Of a stretch of 64,000 bases of DNA, positions 44,586-53,581 are shown one piece after another. The notes beneath the pieces were generated by a model. It was given only the letters and a program-made list of their open reading frames with translations, searched no databases and was not told where the DNA came from. Each line of letters opens with the position of its first letter. The stretch's first letter is position 1. The position numbers were made by a program, and so were the translations under genes. The stretch comes from Bacteroidales bacterium (GTDB taxonomy: Bacteria > Bacteroidota > Bacteroidia > Bacteroidales > JAFGUD01), in assembly GCA_016938685.1 (NCBI GenBank), contig JAFGUD010000339.1:1-64000 (forward strand), in the 5' to 3' direction.

Positions 44586-46094
44586 TTAATGTTTATCTTC
44601 TACAAACAACACTGAAATTGCAGCAATCATAAATGAGACTCCTCCTAAAAGCAGGGCGTAAATTGCCTGTTCTTTGAACAAAACTTTAACGAAAAATCCC
44701 AAAATACTGGCTGCTAAGATTTGTGGAATTACAATAAAAAAGTTGAAAATCCCCATATAAGTACCCATTTTTTTTGCCGGTAATGAACCAGTAAGTATAG
44801 CATAAGGCATAGCCAAAATACTAGCCCAAACTAATCCTATTCCAACGAATGCAACCAAAAGTAAATTAGGGTCTTTGATAAAAAAGATAGAAATAAAACT
44901 AATACTTCCCACAATTAATGAAATAGCATGGGTCGTTTTTCTGTTAGTTTTTTTAGCCATAAACATTAGAAAGAATGCTAAAATTGCGGCAGCTCCGTTG
45001 TAAACAGCAAAACAAATACCAACCCAATCTGCTCCGTCGTTATATGCTTGAGAAGTTGGATCAGTAGATCCAAAAACATGTTCCGTAATTGCCGGGGTTG
45101 TGTAAATCCACATTGCAAATAAGGCAAACCACGAGAAAAACTGAACAATAGCAAGTTGTTTCATGGTTTTCGGCATATTATTCAAATCAAGAATTACTTC
45201 TGATAAGCCATTTTTAATTCTGTCTTTTTGTATTAAAAAATTTCCGACAAACATTTCTAATAACCCAAAAACAATTAAGCCTATTGAAAATATGTAAACT
45301 TCACCTTTTGCTTCTTTGGCAAAAAATATTATTACTGCAGTAACAACAATTCCTAATATAATTGAAAAAATTCCAATTTTATTCGTTGATGATATTTCTT
45401 TTTTCTTATCAAATATTTCTTCTCTTACACATTCAGCATCAGCTGATTCTTCATTGTATTTTGCTAATTCTTCAGGAGAATATTCTTTGCTTTTAAATAC
45501 TGTTAATAAAACTGCACTAATAAAAACAATTGCTCCTATTGTAAATGATAACTTTATCGAAGGGGGTATTATTCCTTCTGGTGCTGTATTGGGCACTCCA
45601 AATTGAGCTAAAACCCAAGGAAGACCGGAAGCAATAACAGCACCTGTCCCAATGAAAAAACTTTGCATTGAAAAACCAACTGTTCTTTGTTCGCTTGGAA
45701 GCATATCGCCAACAAAGGCTCTGAAAGGCTCCATCGAAATGTTTATAGAAGCGTCCATAATCCACAACATCCCAGCGGCAACCCAAAGAACAGGTGAATG
45801 AGGCATAAATAATAATGCAATTGAAGCTAAAATGGCTCCGACCAGAAAATATGGTCTTCTTCTGCCGAGTTTACACCAAGTTTTATCACTCATGTGACCA
45901 ATTATGGGTTGAATTATAAGACCAGTTAACGGTGCGGCAATCCACAAAATTGGGATTTTATCTAAATCAGCACCAAGGGTTTGAAAAATACGACTGACGT
46001 TGGCATTTTGTAGACCGAGTCCAAATTGAATTCCGAGAAATCCGAAGCTCATATTCCAAATTTGCCAAAAACTGAGTTTAGGTTTTTTGCTCAT
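44586..46094 (-). CDS. SLC45/GPH-type sugar (maltose) transporter
   Basis: 502 aa, about 12 membrane helices, a major-facilitator protein. FWQIWNMSFGFLGIQFGLGLQNANVSRIFQTLG, PLTGLIIQPIIGHMSDKTW and KLGRRRPYFLVG are typical of the SLC45/sucrose-maltose symporter group. The middle cytoplasmic loop (EEIFDKKKEISSTN) is charged. Its position between LacI and pgmB, opposite the SusCDE-GH65 genes, makes maltose or maltooligosaccharide the likely substrate. It should deliver the sugar from periplasm to cytoplasm for phosphorolysis. The 283-base spacer upstream holds a degenerate repeat tract. Confidence 0.88.
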   Translation of the reverse strand: MSKKPKLSFWQIWNMSFGFLGIQFGLGLQNANVSRIFQTLGADLDKIPILWIAAPLTGLIIQPIIGHMSDKTWCKLGRRRPYFLVGAILASIALLFMPHSPVLWVAAGMLWIMDASINISMEPFRAFVGDMLPSEQRTVGFSMQSFFIGTGAVIASGLPWVLAQFGVPNTAPEGIIPPSIKLSFTIGAIVFISAVLLTVFKSKEYSPEELAKYNEESADAECVREEIFDKKKEISSTNKIGIFSIILGIVVTAVIIFFAKEAKGEVYIFSIGLIVFGLLEMFVGNFLIQKDRIKNGLSEVILDLNNMPKTMKQLAIVQFFSWFALFAMWIYTTPAITEHVFGSTDPTSQAYNDGADWVGICFAVYNGAAAILAFFLMFMAKKTNRKTTHAISLIVGSISFISIFFIKDPNLLLVAFVGIGLVWASILAMPYAILTGSLPAKKMGTYMGIFNFFIVIPQILAASILGFFVKVLFKEQAIYALLLGGVSFMIAAISVLFVEDKH

Positions 46095-46261
46095 TATTTT
46101 TTGCGTTTAAATTTGTTGTTATCAAAAACAAAGATTAATTTCTGAATAGGGTATAAAAAACTACTCCGAACCAGATGTAGCTCAGAAATAATTGTGGATA
46201 GAAAATAAAACAGCATAAAATCAGCGTAAAAATATAAAAAAAATAGAAAATGCAAAATTAG

Positions 46262-46376
46262 TTTTTCAGTCTTCTGTCCTCAGCCTTTCAGTTTTCAGTC
46301 TTCAGTTCTCAGTTTTTAGTCTTCAGTTTTCAGCCTTTTAGTCTTTCATTTCCGACTGCCGACTGTTTGACTGCCG
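46262..46376. repeat. Degenerate tandem-repeat tract (cagttttcagtctt-type)
   Basis: Between the LacI and transporter genes, short words ttcag/tttcagt/cttcag recur about ten times with variable 2-8 base fillers, then ccgactg occurs three times (ccgactgccgactgtttgac). It runs to within two bases of the LacI stop. No spacers of constant size, so not a CRISPR array. Confidence 0.7.
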
Positions 46377-46377
46377 A

Positions 46378-47391
46378 CTATACCAGTGTTTTTGTACTTT
46401 CTCTCAGAACTAATTTTGTGGACACAACTTCGGTTCTTGGGCGGATTTCTTTTTCGCTTTCAATCCTTTCAATTAGTAATCTTGTTGCAGTATAACCCAT
46501 TTCGTAACCGGGTTGTTCCACGGTTGATAATTTCGGACTAATTATTTTTGAAATTAAATCGTTAGAATAACCAAAGACAGAAACCTGGTCGGGAATAGAT
46601 ATTCTGTTTTTGTTTAATGTAACAATCGCACCTGCAGCACTATCATCGTTGACTGTGAAAATGCCGTCAAAAGTAATTTTGTTGTCAATAAGTTTTTGAG
46701 TTTGAACTATTGCTTCTTCAAAGTTATCACAAGTAATAATAAGGTCTTTTTCATAAGGAAGATTATATTCATGAAAAGCCTCTAAAAAACCGGTTAGTCT
46801 TTTGGTTGAAATTTCTAAATTATCCGGACCTTTGAAATGGACAATTTTTCGACAGCCGGTTTTTATTAAGTATTCTGTTGCTAAAAAGGCAGCATATTCA
46901 TCGTTTACAATTACTTTGTCGGTTTTTAAAGTAGGACAAATTCTGTCGAAAAAAACAATTGGAATGTCGTAAGACATTAACTGTGTAAAATGTGAAAAAT
47001 CAGTTGTTTGTTTTGTCCTTGAAATTAGTACTCCTTCTACACCGCTCGAAATCATTGCGGTTGTATTGTCAATTTCTCTTTCTACTAATTCATTCGATTG
47101 CGTAACTATAACGGTGTAGCCTTTTTCATGAGCACAATCCTCAATTCCGCTAATAACAGACGAGAAAAAATAATGCACAATTTGTGGGATAATAACACCT
47201 ATTGTATTCGATTTGTTTTTTCTAAGATTCAATGCAAGAGTATTTGGTCTGTATTTTAACTTTGAAGCTTGTTCTAATACCGCTTTTTTGGTTTTTTCGC
47301 TAATATCAGGATGATCTTTTAACGCTCTTGAAACAGTTGAAGGCGAAATACCTAATATTTTTGCTATGTCTTTTATGGTTGCTCTATGCAT
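46378..47391 (-). CDS. LacI-family transcriptional regulator
   Basis: 337 aa. N-terminal helix-turn-helix TIKDIAKILGISPSTVSRALKDHPDISEKTKK and hinge YRPNTLALNLRKN, then a periplasmic-binding-protein-like effector domain (TIGVIIPQIVHYFFSSVISG, FDGIFTVNDDSAAGAI, STVEQPGYEMGYTATRLLIERI). It is divergent from susC, and two palindromes with the GCAA/TTGC character of LacI operators lie in the shared spacer. The likely effector is maltose or a phosphorylated product. It heads the minus-strand group LacI-transporter-pgmB and probably controls both directions. Confidence 0.92.
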   Translation of the reverse strand: MHRATIKDIAKILGISPSTVSRALKDHPDISEKTKKAVLEQASKLKYRPNTLALNLRKNKSNTIGVIIPQIVHYFFSSVISGIEDCAHEKGYTVIVTQSNELVEREIDNTTAMISSGVEGVLISRTKQTTDFSHFTQLMSYDIPIVFFDRICPTLKTDKVIVNDEYAAFLATEYLIKTGCRKIVHFKGPDNLEISTKRLTGFLEAFHEYNLPYEKDLIITCDNFEEAIVQTQKLIDNKITFDGIFTVNDDSAAGAIVTLNKNRISIPDQVSVFGYSNDLISKIISPKLSTVEQPGYEMGYTATRLLIERIESEKEIRPRTEVVSTKLVLRESTKTLV

Positions 47392-47593
47392 TTTGTTATT
47401 GAAAAAAAATTTAAAAAAATATAATATTTAGTATTACTTTTCTCAAAAATTGGGTTTTATTTTTTTTTTTGAAATAATACAGTTGTTTTTCCTGAAAGTC
47501 CTATTAGCAATGAATTATAGGTTTTTTAGTCTAATCAGCGTGGGCTAAAATAGTAATATAAGAAGTCAAATGCAAATTTTTTAAAAAAAAATT

Positions 47594-47623
47594 GCAAACG
47601 ATTGCGGTGACGTTTTCGCAAAC
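47594..47623. promoter_or_regulatory. Two candidate LacI-type operators
   Basis: GCAAacgaTTGC (47594-47605) and GTTTtcgcAAAC (47612-47623) are CG-centred palindromes, 18 bases centre to centre. They are just upstream of the susC promoter, on the same face of the helix to a first approximation if two turns are counted loosely. They match the general form of LacI-family sites. Confidence 0.5.
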
Positions 47624-47637
47624 TTTTGTCAAAACAT

Positions 47638-47671
47638 CTTTGGTTTTTAAGTTAATTTTATGTTAAATTTG
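47638..47671 (+). promoter_or_regulatory. Promoter of the susC operon
   Basis: cTTTG (-33, 47638-47642) and TAAATTTG (-7, 47664-47671) are 21 bases apart, followed by a leader of about 50 bases to the ATG. The candidate operators end 15 bases upstream of the -33 box, a position more usual for activation than for simple blocking. Confidence 0.6.
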
Positions 47672-47724
47672 GAGTGGACGAAAATTAAACAGTTTTATAT
47701 TTTTTTACTAAAAAAACAATATTT

Positions 47725-50682
47725 ATGAGAGCAAAATTTTTAAACTTATTGGGCTTGTTGTTGATTATTTTTTTCACATCAAGTTCTTTGTATGCACAAA
47801 AGACAATTACCGGTAAGGTGGTTGATAATCGGGATATCGGACTTCCCGGTGTTACGATTGTGGAAGTTGGAACTGCTAATGCTACTATTACCGATTTAGA
47901 TGGTAATTATTCTCTGAAAGTTTCAGAAAATGCAGCAGTTTTAGAGTTTAATATGATGGGAATGAAAACTGAAAACGTTGAAATTACATCAGATGTTATT
48001 AATCTTAAAATGACAATTAATGACCAAGAAATTGGAGATGTGGTTGTAATTGGTTACGGAAAAGTTAAAAAAGGTGACGTTACAGGTTCTATTTCTACTT
48101 TAGGCTCCAAAGACTTTATTCAGGGATCTATTTCTTCTCCTCAGGATTTAATTTCAGGTAAAATACCCGGAGTTAGTGTAACTTCTTCTGGAGGTGCACC
48201 AGGTAGTTCTTCTGTTATCAGAATTCGTGGAGGTTCTTCATTATCTGCCAGCAACGACCCATTAATTGTTATTGATGGAATTCCTGTTGAAAATAGTGAT
48301 GTTGCCGGAATGAGAAACCCTTTAAATGTAATTAATCCGGAAGATATTGAATCTTTTACAGTATTAAAAGATGCTTCTGCTACTGCTATTTATGGTTCAA
48401 GAGCTTCAAATGGTGTAATAATCATTACAACCAAAAAATCTCAACAAGGAGCTCCTTTTAAAATTTCTTATACTGTTAATACAGCTATTAGTACTTTGCC
48501 GAATAAATTAGATGTTTTATCAGCTGATGAATACAGAACTCTTATTACTGAAAAGTATGGAGAGGGTTCTATTCAGGCAAATTTACTTGGTACAAGTAAC
48601 ACTGACTGGCAAAATGAAATATATCAAAATGCTTTTAATCAAGAACATAATCTTTCTTTGTCAGGTTCTGTTAAAGTACTTCCTTATAGAGTTTCTTTAT
48701 CTTATACCGATCAAAAAGGGGTTTTAAAAACTGATGGTTTCCAACGTATGAGTGGAGCTATTTTGCTTAATCCGAAACTAATGAATGATCATCTTAATAT
48801 TACTGTTAATGTAAGAGGAACTAATGTGCAAAATCAATTTGCTGATGGTGGAGCAGTTGGAGCCGCAGTTAGATTTGACCCTACTCAGTCTGTGTTAGTT
48901 GACGATCAAACTTTTGGAGGATATTATACTTGGCTTGCTGGCGGAGGAAATCCAATTACTATCGCTACCAAAAATCCGGTTGCTCTTTTAAATCAAAGAG
49001 AAAATATTTCTAATGTTAATAGAATTTTGGCTAGTACTCAACTTGATTATAAATTACATTTCTTGCCTGATTTACATTTTAATGTGAATTTAGCCTTAGA
49101 TCGTTCTGAAAGTAATGGAACTAATATCGTGCCTGATAATGCCTCTTTTGATTGGGATCCATCAGGAGTTACTAGTGGGTATAATTCTGAATACTCGCAG
49201 GTAAAATCTAACGAATTACTTGAAACTTATTTGAATTACTCAAAAGATTTATCTACGTCTGGTACCAGAATTGATGTGATGGGCGGTTATTCTTGGCAAC
49301 ATCTTTATTCTGAGGATCATAATTTTTCAACAAATTATTCTGGTGATGCAGACACAAGTCAGAATGATTATTCTACAGAATATTACTTAATTTCTTTGTA
49401 TGGTCGTTTAAATTTTACGGTAAAAGACAGATATATTTTAACAGCAACCTTACGTGATGATGGTACTTCAAGATTTTCTCCTGAAAATCGTTGGGGACTT
49501 TTTCCATCAGCTGCTTTTGCATGGAAAATAAGTGAAGAGAGTTTTATGAAAAATGTTACTCAAATTTCTGATATGAAATTTAGAATTGGTTATGGGATTA
49601 CCGGACAACAAAATATAGGACAAGGTAATTATCCTTATTTGGCTAGATATACTTACTCTTATCCTAATGCCGCTTATCCTTTTGGTTCTACTTATTATAA
49701 CACACTTAGACCGGAAGCGTATAATTATAATCTAAAATGGGAAGAAACTACAACTTATAATGTTGGTCTTGATTTTGGTTTGTTCAAAAATCGCATTGTT
49801 GGTTCTGTTGACTTATACAAAAGAGTTACAAATGATTTATTGAACGTTATTCCTATTCCTGCCGGTACTAATTTTAACAATACTATATTAAGCAATATTG
49901 GAAGTCTTGAAAATAAGGGGGTAGAGTTTAATTTTAATTTTAGACCGATTGTGAAAACTGATGTTTTTTGGGAAATAGGTTTTAATGTTTCTTATAATAA
50001 AAATGAAATTACCAAATTAACTGTTGTTGAAGATCCTGATTATATTGGTGTTACTACTGGTGGTATATCGGGCGGAATAGGAAATACAGTTCAAATGCAT
50101 AGTGTTGGATACCCTGCTTCTACTTTTTATTTAATGGAGCAAATTTATGATGCTGATGGCAATCCAATCGAAGGAGCTTATGTTGACAGAAATAATGATG
50201 GTGTAGTTAATGACCAAGATAAGTATCTTTCATATAGTCCTAATGCTGATTATTTAATTGGTTTCTCAACACGTTTTAATTATAAAAATATTGATTTAAG
50301 TATGTCTGCCAGAGGAAGTATCGGTAATTTTGTCTATGATAATATTAGTTCTGTTAACGGGCTTTCTATTGATATGTATAATTCAGCCGGTTATCTAAAT
50401 AATGTAACAAATGCGATAACAGATCCAGGTTTTAACGATTATCAGTTAATGTCTGATTATTATGTGAAAGATGCTTCTTTTTTAAGAATGGATAATATCA
50501 GTTTAGGGTATTCTAAAAAATTATTTAACGAAAAATTAAAGTTTAGAATTGCTACTTCTGTACAAAATGTATTTGTCATTTCTAAATATAATGGTTTGGA
50601 TCCTGAAATTTATGGAGGAATTGATAATAATATGTATCCTCGTCCAAGAATTTTTTCAGTTAACTTAAATATAGAGTTCTAA
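47725..50682 (+). CDS. susC: SusC/RagA-family TonB-linked outer-membrane transporter
   Basis: 985 aa. Signal peptide (ending SSLYA-Q), carboxypeptidase-regulatory-like domain (KTITGKVVDNRDIGLPGVTIVE, about 28-105), TonB-box region DVVVIGYGKVKKGDVTGS, plug domain (DLISGKIPGVSVTSSGGAPGSSSVIRIRGG; ASATAIYGSRASNGVIIITTKK), then a 22-strand barrel ending RPRIFSVNLNIEF with the C-terminal Phe. It imports large oligosaccharides across the outer membrane with energy from TonB. It is first in an operon with susD (17 bases) and susE. Context indicates alpha-glucans such as starch or maltooligosaccharides. Confidence 0.95.
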   Translation: MRAKFLNLLGLLLIIFFTSSSLYAQKTITGKVVDNRDIGLPGVTIVEVGTANATITDLDGNYSLKVSENAAVLEFNMMGMKTENVEITSDVINLKMTINDQEIGDVVVIGYGKVKKGDVTGSISTLGSKDFIQGSISSPQDLISGKIPGVSVTSSGGAPGSSSVIRIRGGSSLSASNDPLIVIDGIPVENSDVAGMRNPLNVINPEDIESFTVLKDASATAIYGSRASNGVIIITTKKSQQGAPFKISYTVNTAISTLPNKLDVLSADEYRTLITEKYGEGSIQANLLGTSNTDWQNEIYQNAFNQEHNLSLSGSVKVLPYRVSLSYTDQKGVLKTDGFQRMSGAILLNPKLMNDHLNITVNVRGTNVQNQFADGGAVGAAVRFDPTQSVLVDDQTFGGYYTWLAGGGNPITIATKNPVALLNQRENISNVNRILASTQLDYKLHFLPDLHFNVNLALDRSESNGTNIVPDNASFDWDPSGVTSGYNSEYSQVKSNELLETYLNYSKDLSTSGTRIDVMGGYSWQHLYSEDHNFSTNYSGDADTSQNDYSTEYYLISLYGRLNFTVKDRYILTATLRDDGTSRFSPENRWGLFPSAAFAWKISEESFMKNVTQISDMKFRIGYGITGQQNIGQGNYPYLARYTYSYPNAAYPFGSTYYNTLRPEAYNYNLKWEETTTYNVGLDFGLFKNRIVGSVDLYKRVTNDLLNVIPIPAGTNFNNTILSNIGSLENKGVEFNFNFRPIVKTDVFWEIGFNVSYNKNEITKLTVVEDPDYIGVTTGGISGGIGNTVQMHSVGYPASTFYLMEQIYDADGNPIEGAYVDRNNDGVVNDQDKYLSYSPNADYLIGFSTRFNYKNIDLSMSARGSIGNFVYDNISSVNGLSIDMYNSAGYLNNVTNAITDPGFNDYQLMSDYYVKDASFLRMDNISLGYSKKLFNEKLKFRIATSVQNVFVISKYNGLDPEIYGGIDNNMYPRPRIFSVNLNIEF

Positions 50683-50699
50683 TTTTAAAATTTTATAAA

Positions 50700-52310
50700 A
50701 TGAAAATAAAAAATTATATCATATTACTAGCTTTGATGGTTACTTTGTTCTCTTCTTGTTTCAAAGATTTGAATACTGTTCCTCTTGATGAAGATGAAGT
50801 AACATCTGCAAATCTGTTTAATAATTTACTTGATTATAAACAGTTTTTAGCCAAAACTTATGCCGGATTGTCTTTAACAGGTCAGGAAGGACCGGCAGGA
50901 CATCCAGATATCAACGTTTCTGACGAAGGTTTTTCTTCTTATTTAAGACAATATTGGGTGCATCAGGAAATTCCTACTGACGAAGCAATTGTTGCTTGGA
51001 CAGATCCGGGGCTTCCTCAATACAATTTTCAAGAATGGACTTCTTCGAGTGATTTTGCTGAAATGATGTATTACAGAATATTCTATCAAATAACTTTGTG
51101 TAATGAATTTATTCGTAATGCCAGTGATGAAAAATTAAGCGAAAAAGATTTATCTGACGCTGACATTGCTGAAATAAAAATTTATAGAGATGAAGCTCGT
51201 TTATTAAGAGCTTTAAGTTATTGGCATGCACTTGACTTATTCGGTAGTGTTCCTTTTGTTACAGAAGAAGATGATTTAGGAGCATTTTTGCCTCAACAAA
51301 TAACTAAAAAGGATCTTTTTGATTATATTGAATCCGAACTTATAGATATTGAATCTGGACTTGTTGATGCTCGTCAAAATGAATACGGAAGAATGGACAA
51401 AGCTTCGGCTTGGATGCTTTTGGCAAAATTATATCTGAATGCTATTGTTTATACAGGCGAAACTAAGAATACTGAATGTATTACTTATTGTAATAAAATA
51501 ATTGAAGCTGGATACACATTAGATGACCGTTATCAAAATTTGTTTTGGTTAGGAAATGAAACTAGTTCTGAAATCATTTTTGCAATCCCAATGGACGGAA
51601 TAAATTCTAAAACTTATGGTGGAACAACTTTTATAATTCACGCCGGAACAGGTGGTAGTATGAATGATATTGCTCCTAGCGTATTAGGAATTGATGGTGG
51701 CTGGGGAGGTCATAGAGTTACCCCACAATTTGTTGGTTTGTTTTCTGATATTACAGGTGCAACTGACACAAGAGCTATGTTTTATACTGACGGACAAACA
51801 TTAGAGGTTGATGACTATTCTCAATTTTCTAATGGTTATGCTATTGATAAATTTAGAAATTCCTGGATTAGTGAAGATGGTAATGATACAATACTTGGTT
51901 CTAATCAAACTTTTGTTGATACTGATTTTCCGTTATTTAGACTTGCTGATGTCTATCTTATGTACGCAGAAGCAACTTTAAGAGGCGGAACTGGTGGTGA
52001 TGTTACTACTGCTTTAGGATATGTTAATGATTTAAGAGAGAGAGCATATAATGATGAGTCTGGTAATATTACTGAAGGTCAGTTAACCTTAGATTTTATT
52101 CTTGATGAAAGAGGTAGAGAATTATATTGGGAAGCTCAAAGAAGAACTGATTTGATTCGTTATGATAAATTTACCGGCACTAATTATCTATGGGCATGGA
52201 AAGGTGGTGTTCAAGCAGGTGCTTTTACAGATGCTAAGTACAATGTTTATCCTATTCCTGCTGCTGAAATAAATGCTAATCCAAATCTTCATCAAAATCA
52301 GGATTATTAG
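50700..52310 (+). CDS. susD: SusD/RagB-family glycan-binding lipoprotein
   Basis: 536 aa. Lipoprotein signal ending TLFSSC. N-terminal KDLNTVPLDEDEVTSANLFNNLLDYKQFLAKTYAGLSLTG, then YRDEARLLRALSYWHALDLFGSVPFVTEED and SAWMLLAKLYLNA are the helical TPR-like core typical of SusD; LDFILDERGRELYWEAQRRTDLIRYDKF and VYPIPAAEINANPNLHQNQDY are the conserved C-terminal blocks. It caps the SusC barrel and binds the glycan at the cell surface. It is co-transcribed with susC and susE. Confidence 0.95.
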   Translation: MKIKNYIILLALMVTLFSSCFKDLNTVPLDEDEVTSANLFNNLLDYKQFLAKTYAGLSLTGQEGPAGHPDINVSDEGFSSYLRQYWVHQEIPTDEAIVAWTDPGLPQYNFQEWTSSSDFAEMMYYRIFYQITLCNEFIRNASDEKLSEKDLSDADIAEIKIYRDEARLLRALSYWHALDLFGSVPFVTEEDDLGAFLPQQITKKDLFDYIESELIDIESGLVDARQNEYGRMDKASAWMLLAKLYLNAIVYTGETKNTECITYCNKIIEAGYTLDDRYQNLFWLGNETSSEIIFAIPMDGINSKTYGGTTFIIHAGTGGSMNDIAPSVLGIDGGWGGHRVTPQFVGLFSDITGATDTRAMFYTDGQTLEVDDYSQFSNGYAIDKFRNSWISEDGNDTILGSNQTFVDTDFPLFRLADVYLMYAEATLRGGTGGDVTTALGYVNDLRERAYNDESGNITEGQLTLDFILDERGRELYWEAQRRTDLIRYDKFTGTNYLWAWKGGVQAGAFTDAKYNVYPIPAAEINANPNLHQNQDY

Positions 52311-52353
52311 AGTGTGAAATATTAAGGTGTAATCTTTAAAAATTAAATAAATT

Positions 52354-53451
52354 ATGAAAAATAATCTAATAATAGTAGTTTTAGTCGCGTTGTTTTTTGT
52401 TTATTCCTGCGATAAAAAGGAATTAGGACCGACATTAGAACTAATAAATGCTCCGGTTTTGCTTGAGCCGGAAAACACTACATTTACATTAAGCAATGAT
52501 ATAGCAAAAGATACTATTTTAACTTTGAAATGGCAAAAAGCTGTATATAATGTTCCTACTGAAATTACTTATGATGTGGAGATGGCTGAAGCCGGAACTA
52601 ATTTTGCAAATCCTATTGCTATTGTTTCTGGAATTTCTGATGATTCTGTTGGAATTACTGCTTTTACATTAAATAAGTTTATGACTGTCGATTTACAATT
52701 GGCTGTTGGTGAAGAATGCCAAGTTGAATTTCGAGTAAATTCTTTTGTTGGAGAAAGTGACGCTTCTCTATCAAATGCTGTTGGTATTTCTGCTGTTACT
52801 TTTGATCCTCCATATACTCCTCTTACTTTTACAATAATGTCAGGTGATACTGAAATTAAAGTTTTGAATTTGTTGGATGATTTTGTAGGAGATGCTACTT
52901 TAGATGTAGATCAGAAAGGTATGTATGAGGGATACGTTTGGCTAACTGCTGATAATTTATCAATAACTTTTCTTGGAGGACAAGATTTGGTTTTAAACAG
53001 AGATCCAAAAACATTAGGATCTGATAGCAGTAAGATTGTTGGTCAAGTTACTACTCATTTTTTATCTGAAACTGCAGTTGACCCTATTACAGTTGATTCT
53101 GTTGGTTATTACAGATTTAAAATTGACATGAATGAGTCAACTGTTGAGGTTATGGGTGTAGCTTGGGGTGTTATTGGTTCGGGTATTGAGCCTTTTGATT
53201 GGTCAACTAGTATTGTAATGGACTATTCAATTGATGATGATATCTGGTCGGTTGAGGTTACTACACATGATGGAGAGTTTAAGTTTAGACCAAACCAAAC
53301 TTGGGATCCATTAAACTATGGTGATCAAAATAATGATGGTACACTTAATGAATATGGAACTAATATTCCAATTGAAGCAGGAACTAAGTTTATAACATTG
53401 AAACTTAGCGAGTTTCCTTATGAATTTAGTGTCCAAAACGCAAAAAAATAG
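52354..53451 (+). CDS. susE: SusE/SusF-like starch-binding outer-membrane lipoprotein
   Basis: 365 aa. Lipoprotein signal ending FFVYSC. The N-terminal domain (about 28-150; LINAPVLLEPENTTFTLSN, LTLKWQKAVYNVPTEITYDVEM) is the SusE-type Ig/FN3-like module. The C-terminal domains (about 155-365) have strands YEGYVWLTADNLSITFLGGQ and DDDIWSVEVTTHDGEFKFRPNQTWDPLNYGDQNNDG, resembling the starch-binding modules of SusE/F. It helps to hold alpha-glucan at the surface. It is third in the susCDE operon and is followed by a hairpin at 53472-53497. Confidence 0.85.
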   Translation: MKNNLIIVVLVALFFVYSCDKKELGPTLELINAPVLLEPENTTFTLSNDIAKDTILTLKWQKAVYNVPTEITYDVEMAEAGTNFANPIAIVSGISDDSVGITAFTLNKFMTVDLQLAVGEECQVEFRVNSFVGESDASLSNAVGISAVTFDPPYTPLTFTIMSGDTEIKVLNLLDDFVGDATLDVDQKGMYEGYVWLTADNLSITFLGGQDLVLNRDPKTLGSDSSKIVGQVTTHFLSETAVDPITVDSVGYYRFKIDMNESTVEVMGVAWGVIGSGIEPFDWSTSIVMDYSIDDDIWSVEVTTHDGEFKFRPNQTWDPLNYGDQNNDGTLNEYGTNIPIEAGTKFITLKLSEFPYEFSVQNAKK

Positions 53452-53471
53452 GATTCATGGTTTAGGTGAAG

Positions 53472-53497
53472 ATAGCCTCTAAGGAGGCTATTTTCTT
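53472..53497 (+). terminator. Terminator after susE
   Basis: atagcctc/gaggctat with loop taag forms an 8-bp stem followed by ttttctttta. Confidence 0.75.
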
Positions 53498-53581
53498 TTA
53501 TAAATCGAATGAATTATCTGATATATATTACTTTTTTGTTTTATAAAACTAACTCGCACAAGTTTAATTTAATTTTTAAAT

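Larger units (their letters stand above)
47392..47724. other. 333-bp divergent regulatory spacer
   Basis: No ORF of note. The left half is very A/T-rich (leader of the LacI gene). The right half contains two operator-like palindromes (47594-47605, 47612-47623) and a promoter (47638-47671) for the susC operon, described separately. Confidence 0.6.

Noticed and set aside
46262-46376. CRISPR array
   Set aside because: Repeat words are short, degenerate and without spacers of constant length; no cas gene is present.
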